From Paenibacillus guangzhouensis (GTDB lineage: Bacteria > Bacillota > Bacilli > Paenibacillales > Paenibacillaceae), in the NCBI RefSeq assembly GCF_009363075.1, contig NZ_CP045293.1, forward strand, positions 1,178,001 through 1,242,000: DNA of 64,000 bases. The letters are read 5' to 3'. Within the stretch, counting starts at the first letter, position 1. Each line of letters starts with the position of its first letter. The translations under genes and the position numbers were made by a program. This document shows positions 1 through 8,753 of the stretch, piece after piece. Under the pieces are notes generated by a model. The model ran no database searches and had not been told where the DNA came from. It saw only the letters and a program-made list of their open reading frames with translations.

Positions 1-318
1 TCGGGTATCGAAATCGAGAATTATGAGAAAGCGGTTGAAATCATTAAAAAGCAGCTCGATAGTATGCAGGCTGGCCATATTAGCGACCTAGAGCTATCGC
101 AGACCAAAGCAATGATCTCGAACCATGTTCGGGAGCTTGGCGATTCTGCTTTTGAAATGATCGGGTATGACTTTAACCGTCAATTATCCGGTAAGAGCCG
201 CACTGCGGCTGAACTGCTGAAGCAAGTAGAACAAGTGACCATCGAAGATATCAAGCGCGCAGCGCAGACATTCCAATTAGATACGATCTATTATCTTCGC
301 GATCGGAAGGGGGAATAA
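1..318 (+). CDS. ymfF: M16-family peptidase YmfF-like, C-terminal fragment
   Basis: This is the last 105 codons of a gene that begins before the window; the frame is open from base 1 to the TAA at 316-318. The residues fit the C-terminal domain of an M16 (insulinase/pitrilysin) peptidase: a helical stretch around ELSQTKAMISNHVREL, then a VTIEDIKRAAQTFQLDTIYYL ending typical of the family. The zinc-binding part, if there is one, lies outside the window. The next gene, only 3 bases downstream, is a second M16 peptidase, which is the ymfF-ymfH pair of Bacillus, in which one partner usually carries the catalytic HxxEH motif and the other supplies substrate-binding residues. The ymfF name rests on this context. 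Confidence 0.8.
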   Translation, partial: SGIEIENYEKAVEIIKKQLDSMQAGHISDLELSQTKAMISNHVRELGDSAFEMIGYDFNRQLSGKSRTAAELLKQVEQVTIEDIKRAAQTFQLDTIYYLRDRKGE

Positions 319-321
319 TCG

Positions 322-1611
322 ATGCAAACCATTCAACACCCAGAGCTTCAAGAGACGTTGTATTATGAGAAAATGCCGAACGGCCTCGATGTCTATGTTC
401 TGCCGAAGGAAGGGTTCCAGAAGACGTATGCGACGTTCTCGACCCGTTATGGCTCGATCGATAATCACTTCCGCGTCGTCGGGGAAGAAGATCATCAAGT
501 GCCAGACGGCGTAGCTCACTTCCTGGAGCACAAAATGTTCGAAGAGCCGACAGGGGATATCTTCGCAACTTTTGCGACGCAAGGGGCTTCGGCCAATGCG
601 TTTACGAGCTTTGATCGCACGGTATACCTGTTCTCTGCGACCGAGCAGATTGAGGCGAATATTGAGACCCTCGTGAACTTCGTGCAGAATCCTTATTTTA
701 CAGATGAGAATGTGGAGAAAGAAAAAGGGATCATCGGGCAAGAAATTAAAATGTACCAGGATAATCCAGATTGGCGTGTGTACTTTGGGGTGATCGAGGC
801 CATGTATGGTGTGCATCCAGTTCATATCGATATCGCGGGAACCGTGGAGTCCATTAGTACAATTACGAAGGAAACGTTATACACCTGCTACAATACCTTC
901 TACCATCCATCGAATATGCTGCTCTTCGTCGTGGGCGGCGTGGACGCTGAGAAGGTTATGTCCTTAATTCGAGAGAACCAAGCGAAGAAAAATTATGGTA
1001 CCCAAGGGGAGATCGATCGACTGTTCGCCGAAGAGCCTTCAGCGGTATATCAGCAACGGAAGACTTCGCAATTGCCTGTATCATTGCCTAAATGTTTGTT
1101 TGGTCTGAAAGAGAAGAAAATTCTCGAGTTAGGTGAAGAGCAATTGCGCCGTGACCTCGTGACCAAACTGATGCTCGATATTATGCTTGGCTCTAGTACA
1201 CCGTTGTACCAGAAGCTTTATGATGATGACTTGATTTCAGATGGGTTCGGGTTTGAGTTCAACTCGGGCAAGAACTATGCGTTCTCGATCATTGGTGGGG
1301 ATACGCGTGATCCTGACCAGCTCATTGATCGCATTCGAAGCGCTGTGGAAGAAATGAAGAAAACTGGTTTTGATGCAGCACATTTCGAGCGGGCGCGGAA
1401 GAAGAAGGTCGGTAATTACTTACGAATGCTGAATTCACCTGAATCGATCGCGAACGAGTTCACGAATTATAAATTCCGCGAAAGTGATTTATTTGCCGTA
1501 CTGCCGGTGTATGAGTCAATTACGCTGGACGAGGTGAATGCAAGACTGCGGGATCACTTCGATTGGGAACAGCTTGCCATATCGATTGTAGAGAGTCCGT
1601 CGCAAACCTAA
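322..1611 (+). CDS. ymfH: M16-family zinc peptidase YmfH
   Basis: A 429-residue predicted cytoplasmic zinc peptidase of the M16 family. The inverted zinc motif HFLEH is at residues 66-70 and the third ligand is probably Glu near residue 134, in the usual acidic helix some 65-75 residues downstream. This half of the pair is therefore predicted to be the catalytic one. The ATG follows a purine-rich site (GGAAGGGGGAA) and lies just after the preceding ymfF stop, so the two are probably translated as a coupled pair. The substrate is unknown; in Bacillus the family has been discussed in relation to peptide processing, but nothing in this sequence shows a target. Confidence 0.9.
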   Translation: MQTIQHPELQETLYYEKMPNGLDVYVLPKEGFQKTYATFSTRYGSIDNHFRVVGEEDHQVPDGVAHFLEHKMFEEPTGDIFATFATQGASANAFTSFDRTVYLFSATEQIEANIETLVNFVQNPYFTDENVEKEKGIIGQEIKMYQDNPDWRVYFGVIEAMYGVHPVHIDIAGTVESISTITKETLYTCYNTFYHPSNMLLFVVGGVDAEKVMSLIRENQAKKNYGTQGEIDRLFAEEPSAVYQQRKTSQLPVSLPKCLFGLKEKKILELGEEQLRRDLVTKLMLDIMLGSSTPLYQKLYDDDLISDGFGFEFNSGKNYAFSIIGGDTRDPDQLIDRIRSAVEEMKKTGFDAAHFERARKKKVGNYLRMLNSPESIANEFTNYKFRESDLFAVLPVYESITLDEVNARLRDHFDWEQLAISIVESPSQT

Positions 1612-1651
1612 GTATAACGCGTTAAATCTGGGATGAGAGTGAGACTAGGAA

Positions 1652-2398
1652 ATGAAATCATTTGGGGAAACAAACGTGCTCATTACCGGCGGCAGCCGAG
1701 GGATCGGTGCAGCGATTGCAGAGCGGTTTGCTTCTGTGGGAATGAATGTGGTCATTCATTATCTGCAGGCGCATGAGCAAGCGAATGAAGTTGCGCGGAG
1801 TTGTATGAAGTATGGTGGCAAAGTGATGACGGTTACGGCGGACTTGCGTTCCAAAGAGCAGCTTCAACGTATGATGGAGAAACTCGAGAGTCATGGACTC
1901 GTCCCGGACATTCTCGTGAATAATGCAGGCATTGCACATTATGGATTGTTGTCTGATGTGACCGAGGATCAGTGGGATGAGATGATGTCCATTAACTTAA
2001 AAGGGATGTTCCTCTGCACGCAGCTCTGTATGCCGCATATGATCGCGCAGAAATATGGCCGAATTATCAACGTATCTTCCATCTGGGGTTTGTCTGGCGC
2101 TTCCTGTGAAGTGGTCTACTCGACGACGAAGGGCGGCATGAATGCTTTCACTAAAGCTCTTGCCAAAGAACTTGCCCCATCGGGAGTAACTGTAAATGCG
2201 GTCGCACCGGGGGCCGTCGATACGATGATGCTGAGTAATCTGGACGATGAAGAGAAACTCATGTTGGAAGACGAGATTCCGGTTGGTCGGCTGGGACAAC
2301 CAGAAGAGATCGCATCGCTTGTCTATTTTCTAGCACTGCCTGAGTCAAGTTATATCACGGGGCAAGTCATCAGCCCGAATGGTGGATGGCATACGTAA
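1652..2398 (+). CDS. ymfI: SDR-family reductase YmfI (EF-P 5-aminopentanone reductase)
   Basis: A 248-residue short-chain dehydrogenase/reductase of normal length. The cofactor glycine motif TGGSRGIG is at residues 12-19, NNAG at 90-93, the catalytic serine around 143 and the YxxxK pair at Tyr156/Lys160, so all active-site residues are present. In Bacillus subtilis YmfI reduces the 5-aminopentanone precursor on elongation factor P to 5-aminopentanol. The placement directly after ymfH and before ymfJ/ymfK is the same as in Bacillus, which supports this specific name over a generic 3-oxoacyl-ACP reductase. The ligand specificity itself cannot be read from the sequence. Confidence 0.87.
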   Translation: MKSFGETNVLITGGSRGIGAAIAERFASVGMNVVIHYLQAHEQANEVARSCMKYGGKVMTVTADLRSKEQLQRMMEKLESHGLVPDILVNNAGIAHYGLLSDVTEDQWDEMMSINLKGMFLCTQLCMPHMIAQKYGRIINVSSIWGLSGASCEVVYSTTKGGMNAFTKALAKELAPSGVTVNAVAPGAVDTMMLSNLDDEEKLMLEDEIPVGRLGQPEEIASLVYFLALPESSYITGQVISPNGGWHT

Positions 2399-2468
2399 AT
2401 CGAAGAATATTTATCAGCCGAATTGTGCACATTAACATCTGTAGAATGACCAATAAGGAGTGAAACAG

Positions 2469-2717
2469 ATGTCAGTGCTCGGCAATTACGATAATTGGAA
2501 AAAATTCCTTGGAGATCGTGTTTCTCAAGCGAAAGCCGTCGGATTAAGTGAAGATACGATTGCAAAGCTTGCTTATGAAATCGGTGATTTCCTGGATGAG
2601 AAAGTGGATCCGAAGAATGGTCCGGAACGCGCTTTGAAGGAATTATGGGCTGTTGGATCTGATGATGAGCGTAAAACCATCGCGCGTCTGATGGTGAAAC
2701 TTGTCGAAAAAGGTTAA
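2469..2717 (+). CDS. ymfJ: YmfJ-like small protein (DUF3243)
   Basis: An 82-residue cytoplasmic protein without a membrane segment. It matches what I know of the DUF3243/YmfJ family, including the start MSVLGNYDNWKKFL and an acidic-basic helical middle (DFLDEKVDPKNGPERALKEL). The function of the family is unknown. The ATG at 2469 is chosen over the in-frame GTG at 2460, because AAGGAG at 2455-2460 is 8 bases from the ATG and overlaps the GTG. It sits between ymfI and ymfK as in Bacillus and is followed by an intrinsic terminator, so it closes the ymfF-ymfJ unit. Confidence 0.82.
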   Translation: MSVLGNYDNWKKFLGDRVSQAKAVGLSEDTIAKLAYEIGDFLDEKVDPKNGPERALKELWAVGSDDERKTIARLMVKLVEKG

Positions 2718-2742
2718 TGCCCAATATAGGCCAAAAGTTGGA

Positions 2743-2768
2743 AGTCCCCACTCGTGGGGGCTTTCTTC
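2743..2768 (+). terminator. Intrinsic terminator after ymfJ
   Basis: A 9-bp stem (AGTCCCCAC at 2743-2751 with GTGGGGGCT at 2754-2762, one G-T pair) is followed by TTTCTTCT. It ends the ymfF-ymfJ transcription unit. Confidence 0.8.
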
Positions 2769-2875
2769 TAATGTTTTGACGTGTTGCGCTTGCCTTTCCA
2801 TCTAATTTTATATATGATAAAATTTGATTGTGAAAAATCGCGGTAATCATACAAATTTTGATAATTACTTACATT

Positions 2876-2905
2876 TGACAATCCAAATATTTATGACATA
2901 TCTTA
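2876..2905 (+). promoter_or_regulatory. Candidate sigma-A promoter before ymfK
   Basis: TTGACA at 2876-2881 and TATCTT at 2900-2905 are separated by 18 bases. Transcription would begin near 2912, downstream of the ATG at 2909, which is a further reason to take the GTG at 2927 as the ymfK start. Confidence 0.45.
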
Positions 2906-2926
2906 GGCATGGGGAGTGTGTCGGGC

Positions 2927-3691
2927 GTGGAATACCAACAATGGTACATGGAGTACAAAATACATAAAAATAGGCCTGGCCTCCTAGGCGATATCGCGTC
3001 ATTACTCGGTATGCTCGAGGTCAATATATTAACGATTAATGGTGTGGAAGGAAAGACTCGCGGGATGCTCCTCCAGACCAATGACAATGAGAAGATTAAC
3101 TTGATGGGCCAAATGCTCAAAAAAGTTGACAATATTACAGTGACTGCGCTTCGCACGCCGAAGTTGGTTGATATTCTTGCCGTTCGTCACGGCAGATACA
3201 TTGAGAGAGATTCAGATGATCATAAGACATTTCGTTTTACACGGGATGAGCTTGGATTATTAGTAGATTTCTTAGGTGAGATCTTCAAACGTGAAGGTCA
3301 TCAGGTGATTGGGCTTAGAGGTATGCCGCGCGTTGGGAAGACAGAGTCCATTATCGCAGGGAGTGTGTGTGCGATGAAGCATTGGACATTCGTATCTTCG
3401 ACGCTGCTTCGCCAGACTGTTCGCAGTCAATTATCCGAGGAAGAGATGAACCCGAACAATGTATTCATCATCGATGGAATCGTGAGTACAATTCGTTCGA
3501 ATGAGAAGCATTACCACTTACTTGAGAACATTATGAAGATGCCTAGCACCAAAGTCATCGAACATCCAGATATATTCATGCGTGAGACGAACTACGGTCC
3601 GCAAGACTTTGACTATATTATTGAGCTGCGGAATACGCCGGAAGAAGAAATCACGTATGAGACGTTTACAGTGAATTATAATGATTTTTAA
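2927..3691 (+). CDS. ymfK: YmfK-like protein (DUF3388), ACT-like plus P-loop-like
   Basis: A 254-residue protein of the ymfK/DUF3388 family, function unknown. The N-terminal 75 residues (YKIHKNRPGLLGDIASLLGM, then NILTINGVEG) resemble an ACT ligand-binding fold. The C-terminal half carries a Walker-A-like GMPRVGKT at residues 132-139 and a hydrophobic VFIIDG stretch near 180 that could be a Walker B, so a nucleotide-binding role is possible but is my inference. The GTG at 2927 is preferred, with GGGGAG at 2911-2916 ten bases upstream; an in-frame ATG at 2909 has no ribosome binding site and would add six residues. Confidence 0.8.
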   Translation: MEYQQWYMEYKIHKNRPGLLGDIASLLGMLEVNILTINGVEGKTRGMLLQTNDNEKINLMGQMLKKVDNITVTALRTPKLVDILAVRHGRYIERDSDDHKTFRFTRDELGLLVDFLGEIFKREGHQVIGLRGMPRVGKTESIIAGSVCAMKHWTFVSSTLLRQTVRSQLSEEEMNPNNVFIIDGIVSTIRSNEKHYHLLENIMKMPSTKVIEHPDIFMRETNYGPQDFDYIIELRNTPEEEITYETFTVNYNDF

Positions 3692-3756
3692 TTACTTATA
3701 ATTAATGCATTCATCCATACATGATGATATAACATTACAATTGCGGAGGTGAGGAT

Positions 3757-4677
3757 GTGTCGAATTTAGGAGACCTACTAAGAAACGCACGACTCGAGAA
3801 AGGCATGTCGCTAGATGACATTCAAGAGTTGACCAAAATTCGTAAGCGTTACTTAGAGGCCATCGAAGACGGTGATTACAAAGTATTGCCTGGGAGTTTC
3901 TATGTGCGAGCTTTTGTCAAAACATATGCCGAAACCCTTGGCCTTGATTCTGAGGAGATTGTCCAATTGTACAAAAGTGATATCCCTGAGCCGGTATCTG
4001 AGTCGGCGTCTGTGGAGCCTATTATACAGAAACGCCGTCGCTCAGAGCGTCAGCGCCAAGATCGCGCAGGCAAATGGATTTCAGCGGTGCTCATGTGGCT
4101 GTTCTTAATTCTGATCGCCGTGGTCATTTACTTCTTCTATATTCATAAGGCAAGTCCGAATACAGATAAAGTAGACAGCGGCACACAGATTACCAATGAG
4201 CAGAAGCCACCAGTCAAAGAAGAGAACCCAGGAACGGGAACAGAGACAACTCCTCCGACAACACCAGAGACACCGCCAGTTACGCCTGAGGTGCCTGAGC
4301 ATGTCGCTCCAACGCTTGTACCAAGCGGCAAAATCGGGAAAGCGAACCGAATTAAAGTACAGACGACATCGACAGAGCCAATTCAAGTTGAAATCACCGC
4401 TTCGGGTGCTAACAGCTGGCTGAATGTGTACAAGAAAGTGTACAAAGGCGAAGAGTTGTTCAACGCTAATATGCTTGATGGCACAACACAGACCTTCGAA
4501 CTTGGTGAAGGATTGTATATTCGTCTGGGCAATGCGAGTCATCTGGAGATTAAGGTCGGCGGCGTTCCGATTGATGACGGAAATGTTGCAAGAGCAGAAC
4601 GTTTTGTATTGCAGCCGGAAGTGAAAACGCCGGATACAACAACGACTACTGATGGCTCTGCAACAACCGGAGAATAG
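3757..4677 (+). CDS. rodZ: RodZ-like cytoskeletal/HTH membrane protein (YmfM)
   Basis: A 306-residue single-pass membrane protein. Residues 1-70 form a RodZ-type helix-turn-helix (GMSLDDIQELTKIRKRYLEA), then comes an Arg-rich basic segment (92-106), one transmembrane helix at 107-129, a Pro/Thr-rich linker (135-185) and an extracellular DUF4115 domain to about 290. This is the RodZ/YmfM architecture; RodZ links MreB filaments to the elongation machinery of the cell wall. The GTG start at 3757 is preceded by a strong GGAGGTGAGG site at 3745-3754. A weak alternative is ATG at 3755 in another frame, which does not give this protein. Confidence 0.88.
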   Translation: MSNLGDLLRNARLEKGMSLDDIQELTKIRKRYLEAIEDGDYKVLPGSFYVRAFVKTYAETLGLDSEEIVQLYKSDIPEPVSESASVEPIIQKRRRSERQRQDRAGKWISAVLMWLFLILIAVVIYFFYIHKASPNTDKVDSGTQITNEQKPPVKEENPGTGTETTPPTTPETPPVTPEVPEHVAPTLVPSGKIGKANRIKVQTTSTEPIQVEITASGANSWLNVYKKVYKGEELFNANMLDGTTQTFELGEGLYIRLGNASHLEIKVGGVPIDDGNVARAERFVLQPEVKTPDTTTTTDGSATTGE

Positions 4678-4708
4678 GGAGTCTGAATGACGTAAAGGGA
4701 GTGATTCG

Positions 4709-5200
4709 ATGAGTTCAGAGAATTCATTTGATATTGTGTCGAAGTTCGATATGCAGGAAATGAGCAATGCGCTCAATCAAGCGGAGAAGGAAATTGCGAC
4801 GCGTTTTGATTTCAAAGGCAGCAAGAGCAGTTTGAAGCTTGAGAAAGAAGAGCTCGTGATCATCTCCGATGATGACTTTAAGCTTGAGAATGTCATCGAC
4901 ATTCTGAAATCGAAAATGACCAAACGTGGACTCGCATTGAAGAATCTCGAATACGGCAAGATTGAGCCGGCATCGGCTGGTACGGTCAAACAGCGCATTA
5001 AGCTGAAGTCTGGAATCGATCAAGATAATGCCAAGAAGATTAATATCTTAATCCGTGATTCCAAGCTCAAAGTAAAAAGCCAAATTCAGGGTGATCAAGT
5101 ACGGGTGACAGGCAAGAGCAAGGACGACCTGCAAGCGGTCATGCAATTGCTCCGTAAAGCTGATCTGCCAATTGATTTGCAATTCACGAATTTCAAATAA
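4709..5200 (+). CDS. yajQ: YajQ-family nucleotide-binding protein
   Basis: A 163-residue soluble protein matching the YajQ (UPF0234) family over its full length: the start [19 protein letters not shown], then [10 protein letters not shown], and the C-terminal [16 protein letters not shown]. YajQ proteins have two ferredoxin-like domains; members in Xanthomonas and Pseudomonas bind cyclic-di-GMP, and E. coli YajQ binds nucleotides. Which ligand is bound here cannot be read from the sequence. GTAAAGGGAGTG precedes the ATG. It is followed at once by a strong terminator, so it is the last gene of the ymfK-rodZ-yajQ stretch. Confidence 0.9.
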   Translation: MSSENSFDIVSKFDMQEMSNALNQAEKEIATRFDFKGSKSSLKLEKEELVIISDDDFKLENVIDILKSKMTKRGLALKNLEYGKIEPASAGTVKQRIKLKSGIDQDNAKKINILIRDSKLKVKSQIQGDQVRVTGKSKDDLQAVMQLLRKADLPIDLQFTNFK

Positions 5201-5208
5201 TGTTGATG

Positions 5209-5249
5209 AACAACCTCGATCATAAGATTATCTAATGATCGAGGTTGTT
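5209..5249 (+). terminator. Strong intrinsic terminator or bidirectional hairpin after yajQ
   Basis: A perfect 15-bp inverted repeat (5209-5223 with 5235-5249) encloses an 11-base loop. The T-run is short, so the efficiency is uncertain. Confidence 0.7.
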
Positions 5250-5255
5250 ACAATT

Positions 5256-5284
5256 TTGACACCGAATTGGGGTTGTATTATACT
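5256..5284 (+). promoter_or_regulatory. Sigma-A promoter of rimO-pgsA
   Basis: TTGACA at 5256-5261 and TATACT at 5279-5284 are spaced by exactly 17 bases, just downstream of the yajQ terminator and 52 bases before the rimO ATG. One -10 base differs from consensus. Confidence 0.75.
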
Positions 5285-5336
5285 AAGTTAGATATAAACA
5301 GACTTATTGGACATAGGTATGGGGGATGCATAACAA

Positions 5337-6665
5337 ATGACTGAGAAGATTAAGATCGTAACCCTAGGCTGTGAGAAGAATCTCGTGGACTCCGAGATTA
5401 TGTCAGGTCTTATTCATGAACGGGGCTATTCGTTGGTCGAAGATAAAGAGGATGCGACCGTTATTATTGTGAATACATGCGGGTTTATTGATGCAGCCAA
5501 GGAGGAATCGGTGAATACGATTCTGGATTTGGCCGAGCTCAAAGAGACGGCGAACCTGAAGGCGCTCATCGTATCGGGCTGCTTAACACAACGTTATAAA
5601 GAGCAATTGATGGATGAAATGCCTGAGATTGACGGGATCGTAGGTACGGGAGATTTTGATAAAATTAATGATATCGTAGATGAGGCGCTTCGTGGAAGTA
5701 AACCGATTCTTGTCGGCAACCCGGTATTTAACTATGAGCAGAGACTTCCGCGTAAAGTATCGACACCGCGCTTTACAACCTATGTGAAGATTGCGGAAGG
5801 ATGCGACAATGCGTGTACATTCTGCAGTATTCCAATCATGCGCGGGAAGTTCCGCAGCCGTTCGATGGAATCCATCATTGCTGAAGTGGAAGAGCTAGCA
5901 GCACAAGGCGTTAAGGAAGTCAGCTTGATTGCACAGGATTCGACGAATTATGGAACGGATTTGTACGATCAATTCATGCTGCCAACCTTGATGAACCGGA
6001 TTAGTGAAGTGTCCGGGATTGAATGGGTACGTCTACACTATGCTTACCCAGGCTTCTTCACGGATGAGCTCATTGACGCGATTGCGGACAACCCGAAAAT
6101 TTGTAAATATATTGATATGCCATTGCAGCACAGTGAAGATGCTGTGTTGAAGCGGATGCGCAGACCAGGAAGACAGCGTGATACGAGAGAATTAGTAGCG
6201 AAGATTCGTGCGCGCATTCCGAATGTGTCACTTCGGACGTCATTGATTGTTGGGTTCCCAGGAGAAACCGCACAAGATTTCGAGAATCTGTGTGAGTTCG
6301 TCAAAGAAATTAAATTCGATCGTCTGGGTGTATTTACTTACTCCAGTGAAGAAGGTACCCCTGCAACGCGTCTACCGGATCATGTGGATGAAGATGTGAA
6401 GGAGTTCCGTGCGAACACGCTGATGGAGATCCAACGCCAAATTTCGAATGAAGTCAGCGGCAAGCATATCGGACAAGTTCTAGAAGTGCTCGTAGAACGT
6501 TATGAAGGACGTAATGATGTCTATGTAGGCCGTTCACAATTCGATGCACCAGAGATCGACGGTGAAGTGTTCATTACAAATTGTAAAGTAAGCATTGGCG
6601 AAATCGCCAAAGTACGTATTACACATGCATTTGAGTTTGACCTGTCTGGGGAGGGTGTCTCTTGA
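5337..6665 (+). CDS. rimO: Ribosomal protein S12 methylthiotransferase RimO
   Basis: A 442-residue radical-SAM methylthiotransferase that modifies the aspartate near residue 88 of ribosomal protein S12. The N-terminal UPF0004 domain carries three cysteines (12, 48, 82) for the auxiliary iron-sulfur cluster; the radical-SAM cluster motif is Cys156-x3-Cys160-x2-Cys163; a C-terminal TRAM domain ends the protein. The start KIVTLGCEKNLVDSE and the spacing distinguish it from MiaB, which is encoded separately at 21.4 kb. Its TGA overlaps the TTG start of pgsA, indicating translational coupling. Confidence 0.94.
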   Translation: MTEKIKIVTLGCEKNLVDSEIMSGLIHERGYSLVEDKEDATVIIVNTCGFIDAAKEESVNTILDLAELKETANLKALIVSGCLTQRYKEQLMDEMPEIDGIVGTGDFDKINDIVDEALRGSKPILVGNPVFNYEQRLPRKVSTPRFTTYVKIAEGCDNACTFCSIPIMRGKFRSRSMESIIAEVEELAAQGVKEVSLIAQDSTNYGTDLYDQFMLPTLMNRISEVSGIEWVRLHYAYPGFFTDELIDAIADNPKICKYIDMPLQHSEDAVLKRMRRPGRQRDTRELVAKIRARIPNVSLRTSLIVGFPGETAQDFENLCEFVKEIKFDRLGVFTYSSEEGTPATRLPDHVDEDVKEFRANTLMEIQRQISNEVSGKHIGQVLEVLVERYEGRNDVYVGRSQFDAPEIDGEVFITNCKVSIGEIAKVRITHAFEFDLSGEGVS

Positions 6666-7252
6666 ATCTCGCCAATCGTATTACCTTAATTCGTATTTTT
6701 CTCGTACCGATCATGATGTTTTTCTTGCTGGTGAAGACGGATTATTTCCCGGCTATTCATGTCGAGAGTTTCCAGATTACCTATAACCAGATCATCGCTG
6801 CCTTAATCTTTATTATTGCGGCGAGTACAGATGGTCTGGACGGCTATATTGCCCGCAGCAGAAAGATGGTAACAAACTTAGGCAAACTTCTTGATCCGCT
6901 TGCGGACAAGCTGCTCGTTGCTGCCGTACTTATCTCTCTTGTTGATATGGGAAAATGCGATGCATGGATTGCGATTGTCATCATTAGCCGTGAATTCGCT
7001 GTAACGGGTTTGCGTCAGATTGCACTTCTTGAAGGGGCAGTCGTGGCTGCGAGCAAATGGGGGAAAATTAAGACAGCAGCGCAGATTACTGCCATTATTT
7101 TGATGCTGCTTAACAACTTCCCATTTGAGTTCATCGGATTCCGATTTGATGAGGTTATGCTATGGGTAGCAGCACTCGTAACGGTGTATTCGGGAATTGA
7201 TTATTTTGTGAAAAATAAAAATGTGCTTCATTTTGCAGACAAAAAACAATAG
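6662..7252 (+). CDS. pgsA: CDP-diacylglycerol-glycerol-3-phosphate phosphatidyltransferase PgsA
   Basis: A 196-residue integral membrane enzyme making phosphatidylglycerophosphate, the first committed step to phosphatidylglycerol and cardiolipin. The CDP-alcohol phosphotransferase motif is complete: Asp57, Asp60-Gly61, Ala64-Arg65, Gly74, Asp78 and Asp82 with the family spacing. Several hydrophobic helices follow. It starts with TTG at 6662-6664, which shares two bases with the rimO TGA (6663-6665); GGGGAGGGTG just upstream is the ribosome binding site. It is the second gene of a rimO-pgsA operon that stops at a hairpin overlapping the pgsA end. Confidence 0.93.
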   Translation: MNLANRITLIRIFLVPIMMFFLLVKTDYFPAIHVESFQITYNQIIAALIFIIAASTDGLDGYIARSRKMVTNLGKLLDPLADKLLVAAVLISLVDMGKCDAWIAIVIISREFAVTGLRQIALLEGAVVAASKWGKIKTAAQITAIILMLLNNFPFEFIGFRFDEVMLWVAALVTVYSGIDYFVKNKNVLHFADKKQ

Positions 7253-7271
7253 GCTCCGCCTATTGTTTTTT
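7241..7271 (+). terminator. Intrinsic terminator overlapping the pgsA stop
   Basis: A perfect 14-bp stem (7241-7254 with 7258-7271) has a 3-base loop, an A-run on the left and a T-run on the right. The left arm lies in the last pgsA codons. The A/T symmetry would allow termination in both directions. Confidence 0.85.
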
Positions 7272-7318
7272 GCTCTTACCACAGAAAGTGAAATATTGGG
7301 TGAAAGGGAGAATGTTAT

Positions 7319-8566
7319 ATGAAAGCAGAGATTATTGCCGTTGGTACAGAGTTATTGCTAGGCCAGATTGTGAATACAAATGCACAGTACTTATCGCAGG
7401 AATTAGCGGCACTTGGTATTGATACATACTATCAGACCGTTGTTGGCGACAATTTCGGTCGATTGCAGCGTGCGATTGAAATTGCGCGTGAGCGGGCGGA
7501 TCTGGTCTTGTTCACAGGGGGGATTGGCCCGACGCAGGATGACCTGACGAAGGATGCCCTTGCAGGTCTACTCGGCCGAACGTTATCTATTCATCAGCCA
7601 TCCATGGATGTGATCGAACAGTTCTTTAGCAGTCGAGGCGCTCATATGGTAGAGAGCAACCGCAGACAGGCTCTGATGATAGAGGGAAGCACGCCGCTGG
7701 CGAATGCGACAGGGCTTGCTGTCGGGAATGCAATGAAACATGAGGGAACGTTCTATATTCTTCTTCCTGGGCCGCCCAAGGAGATGAAGCCTATGTTCGA
7801 GCATGAAGCCAAGCGCTGGCTGCTTGAGCATGCTTTAACCAGTGAGCAGCCGCTGTATTCTCGCATGCTGAAATTCGCCGGGATTGGCGAATCCTCACTG
7901 GAAGCACAACTGCTTGATTTAATCGAGAAGCAGCAGGATACGACGATTGCGCCTTATGCCAAGGAAGGCGAAGTAACGATTCGTGTATCTACCAAAGCTG
8001 AATCCGCGGAAGCAGCCGATGTGAAATTGCAGGAAGTGGAGTCTGAGATTCGCCTTCGATTATCGGAGCACCTCTATGCTACGGAAGATGTGCCGATTGA
8101 GAAGATTATTGTACAGCGTATGCAGGAACTTGGTCTTACGCTTGGCACAGCCGAGAGTTGTACGGGTGGTCTGTTATCCGAGATGATCACGGCGATCCCT
8201 GGAAGCTCACAGATGTTCAACGGAGGCGTCGTATGTTACTCCAATGCGATGAAGCAGCAGTTGTTACATGTACCGGTGACATTATTAGAAGGACCTGAAG
8301 CCCCAGGAGCAGTGAGTCATGAAGTCGCAGAGATTCTCGCAGATCAAGTTCGACAATTGACGAATTCTGATTTCGGCATTGGAATTACAGGCGTAGCGGG
8401 GCCAGGGATGTCAGAGCGGAAGCCGGCTGGACTTGTTTATGTGTCCATTGCACAGAAGGGCAGACCCACGGAGGTCATGAAGCTTCAGCTGCATGGCGGA
8501 CGTGAGATTATTCGCCTACGCTCCGTGAAGACTGTGTTGTACCATTTGTGGCGTAGACTCCAATAG
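7319..8566 (+). CDS. cinA: Competence/damage-inducible protein CinA
   Basis: A 415-residue protein with the two CinA domains. The N-terminal MoaB-like (COG1058) domain begins MKAEIIAVGTELLLGQ and contains TGGIGPTQDDLTKDA. The C-terminal PncC-type domain (residues about 255-410) contains GTAESCTGGLLSEM and GITGVAGPG, typical of nicotinamide-nucleotide amidohydrolases that recycle NMN. In Bacillus, cinA and recA are co-regulated in competence; here cinA has its own terminator 90 bases downstream, so recA can be transcribed independently. GAAAGGGAG precedes the ATG. Confidence 0.92.
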   Translation: MKAEIIAVGTELLLGQIVNTNAQYLSQELAALGIDTYYQTVVGDNFGRLQRAIEIARERADLVLFTGGIGPTQDDLTKDALAGLLGRTLSIHQPSMDVIEQFFSSRGAHMVESNRRQALMIEGSTPLANATGLAVGNAMKHEGTFYILLPGPPKEMKPMFEHEAKRWLLEHALTSEQPLYSRMLKFAGIGESSLEAQLLDLIEKQQDTTIAPYAKEGEVTIRVSTKAESAEAADVKLQEVESEIRLRLSEHLYATEDVPIEKIIVQRMQELGLTLGTAESCTGGLLSEMITAIPGSSQMFNGGVVCYSNAMKQQLLHVPVTLLEGPEAPGAVSHEVAEILADQVRQLTNSDFGIGITGVAGPGMSERKPAGLVYVSIAQKGRPTEVMKLQLHGGREIIRLRSVKTVLYHLWRRLQ

Positions 8567-8653
8567 TCGATTGCGCTTGGAATAGGATAAAACTGTTATA
8601 ATTCTTGATTTTTACAATTCATCCTTGTATAATGAGGGTAATGTTAACGGAAG

Positions 8654-8690
8654 AACCGTAGCGAAGTGTAACTTTGCTGCGGTTTTTCGC
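8654..8690 (+). terminator. Intrinsic terminator between cinA and recA
   Basis: A 14-bp stem (8654-8667 with 8671-8684, with wobble or mismatch pairs) has a GTA loop and ends in a run of five T. It separates cinA from the recA promoter. Confidence 0.8.
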
Positions 8691-8730
8691 GCTATTCTCC
8701 CGATCGTCTACCCTTGCGAGACGAAAAAAA

Positions 8731-8744
8731 CGAATGTATGTTCG
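8731..8744 (+). promoter_or_regulatory. LexA (SOS) box of recA
   Basis: CGAATGTATGTTCG matches the Bacillus-type LexA/DinR operator CGAAC-N4-GTTCG at all but one position of the defined bases. It lies 10 bases upstream of the recA -35 element, the place expected for SOS control of recA. Confidence 0.82.
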
Positions 8745-8753
8745 AAAAAATGC

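Noticed and set aside
277-825. 182-codon minus-strand frame opposite ymfH
   Set aside because: The opposite strand encodes a complete M16 peptidase with its HxxEH motif; the shadow has no family pattern.
4105-4776. 223-codon minus-strand frame opposite rodZ
   Set aside because: It is the shadow of the rodZ/yajQ coding strand, with Cys- and Arg-rich nonsense composition and no start signal.
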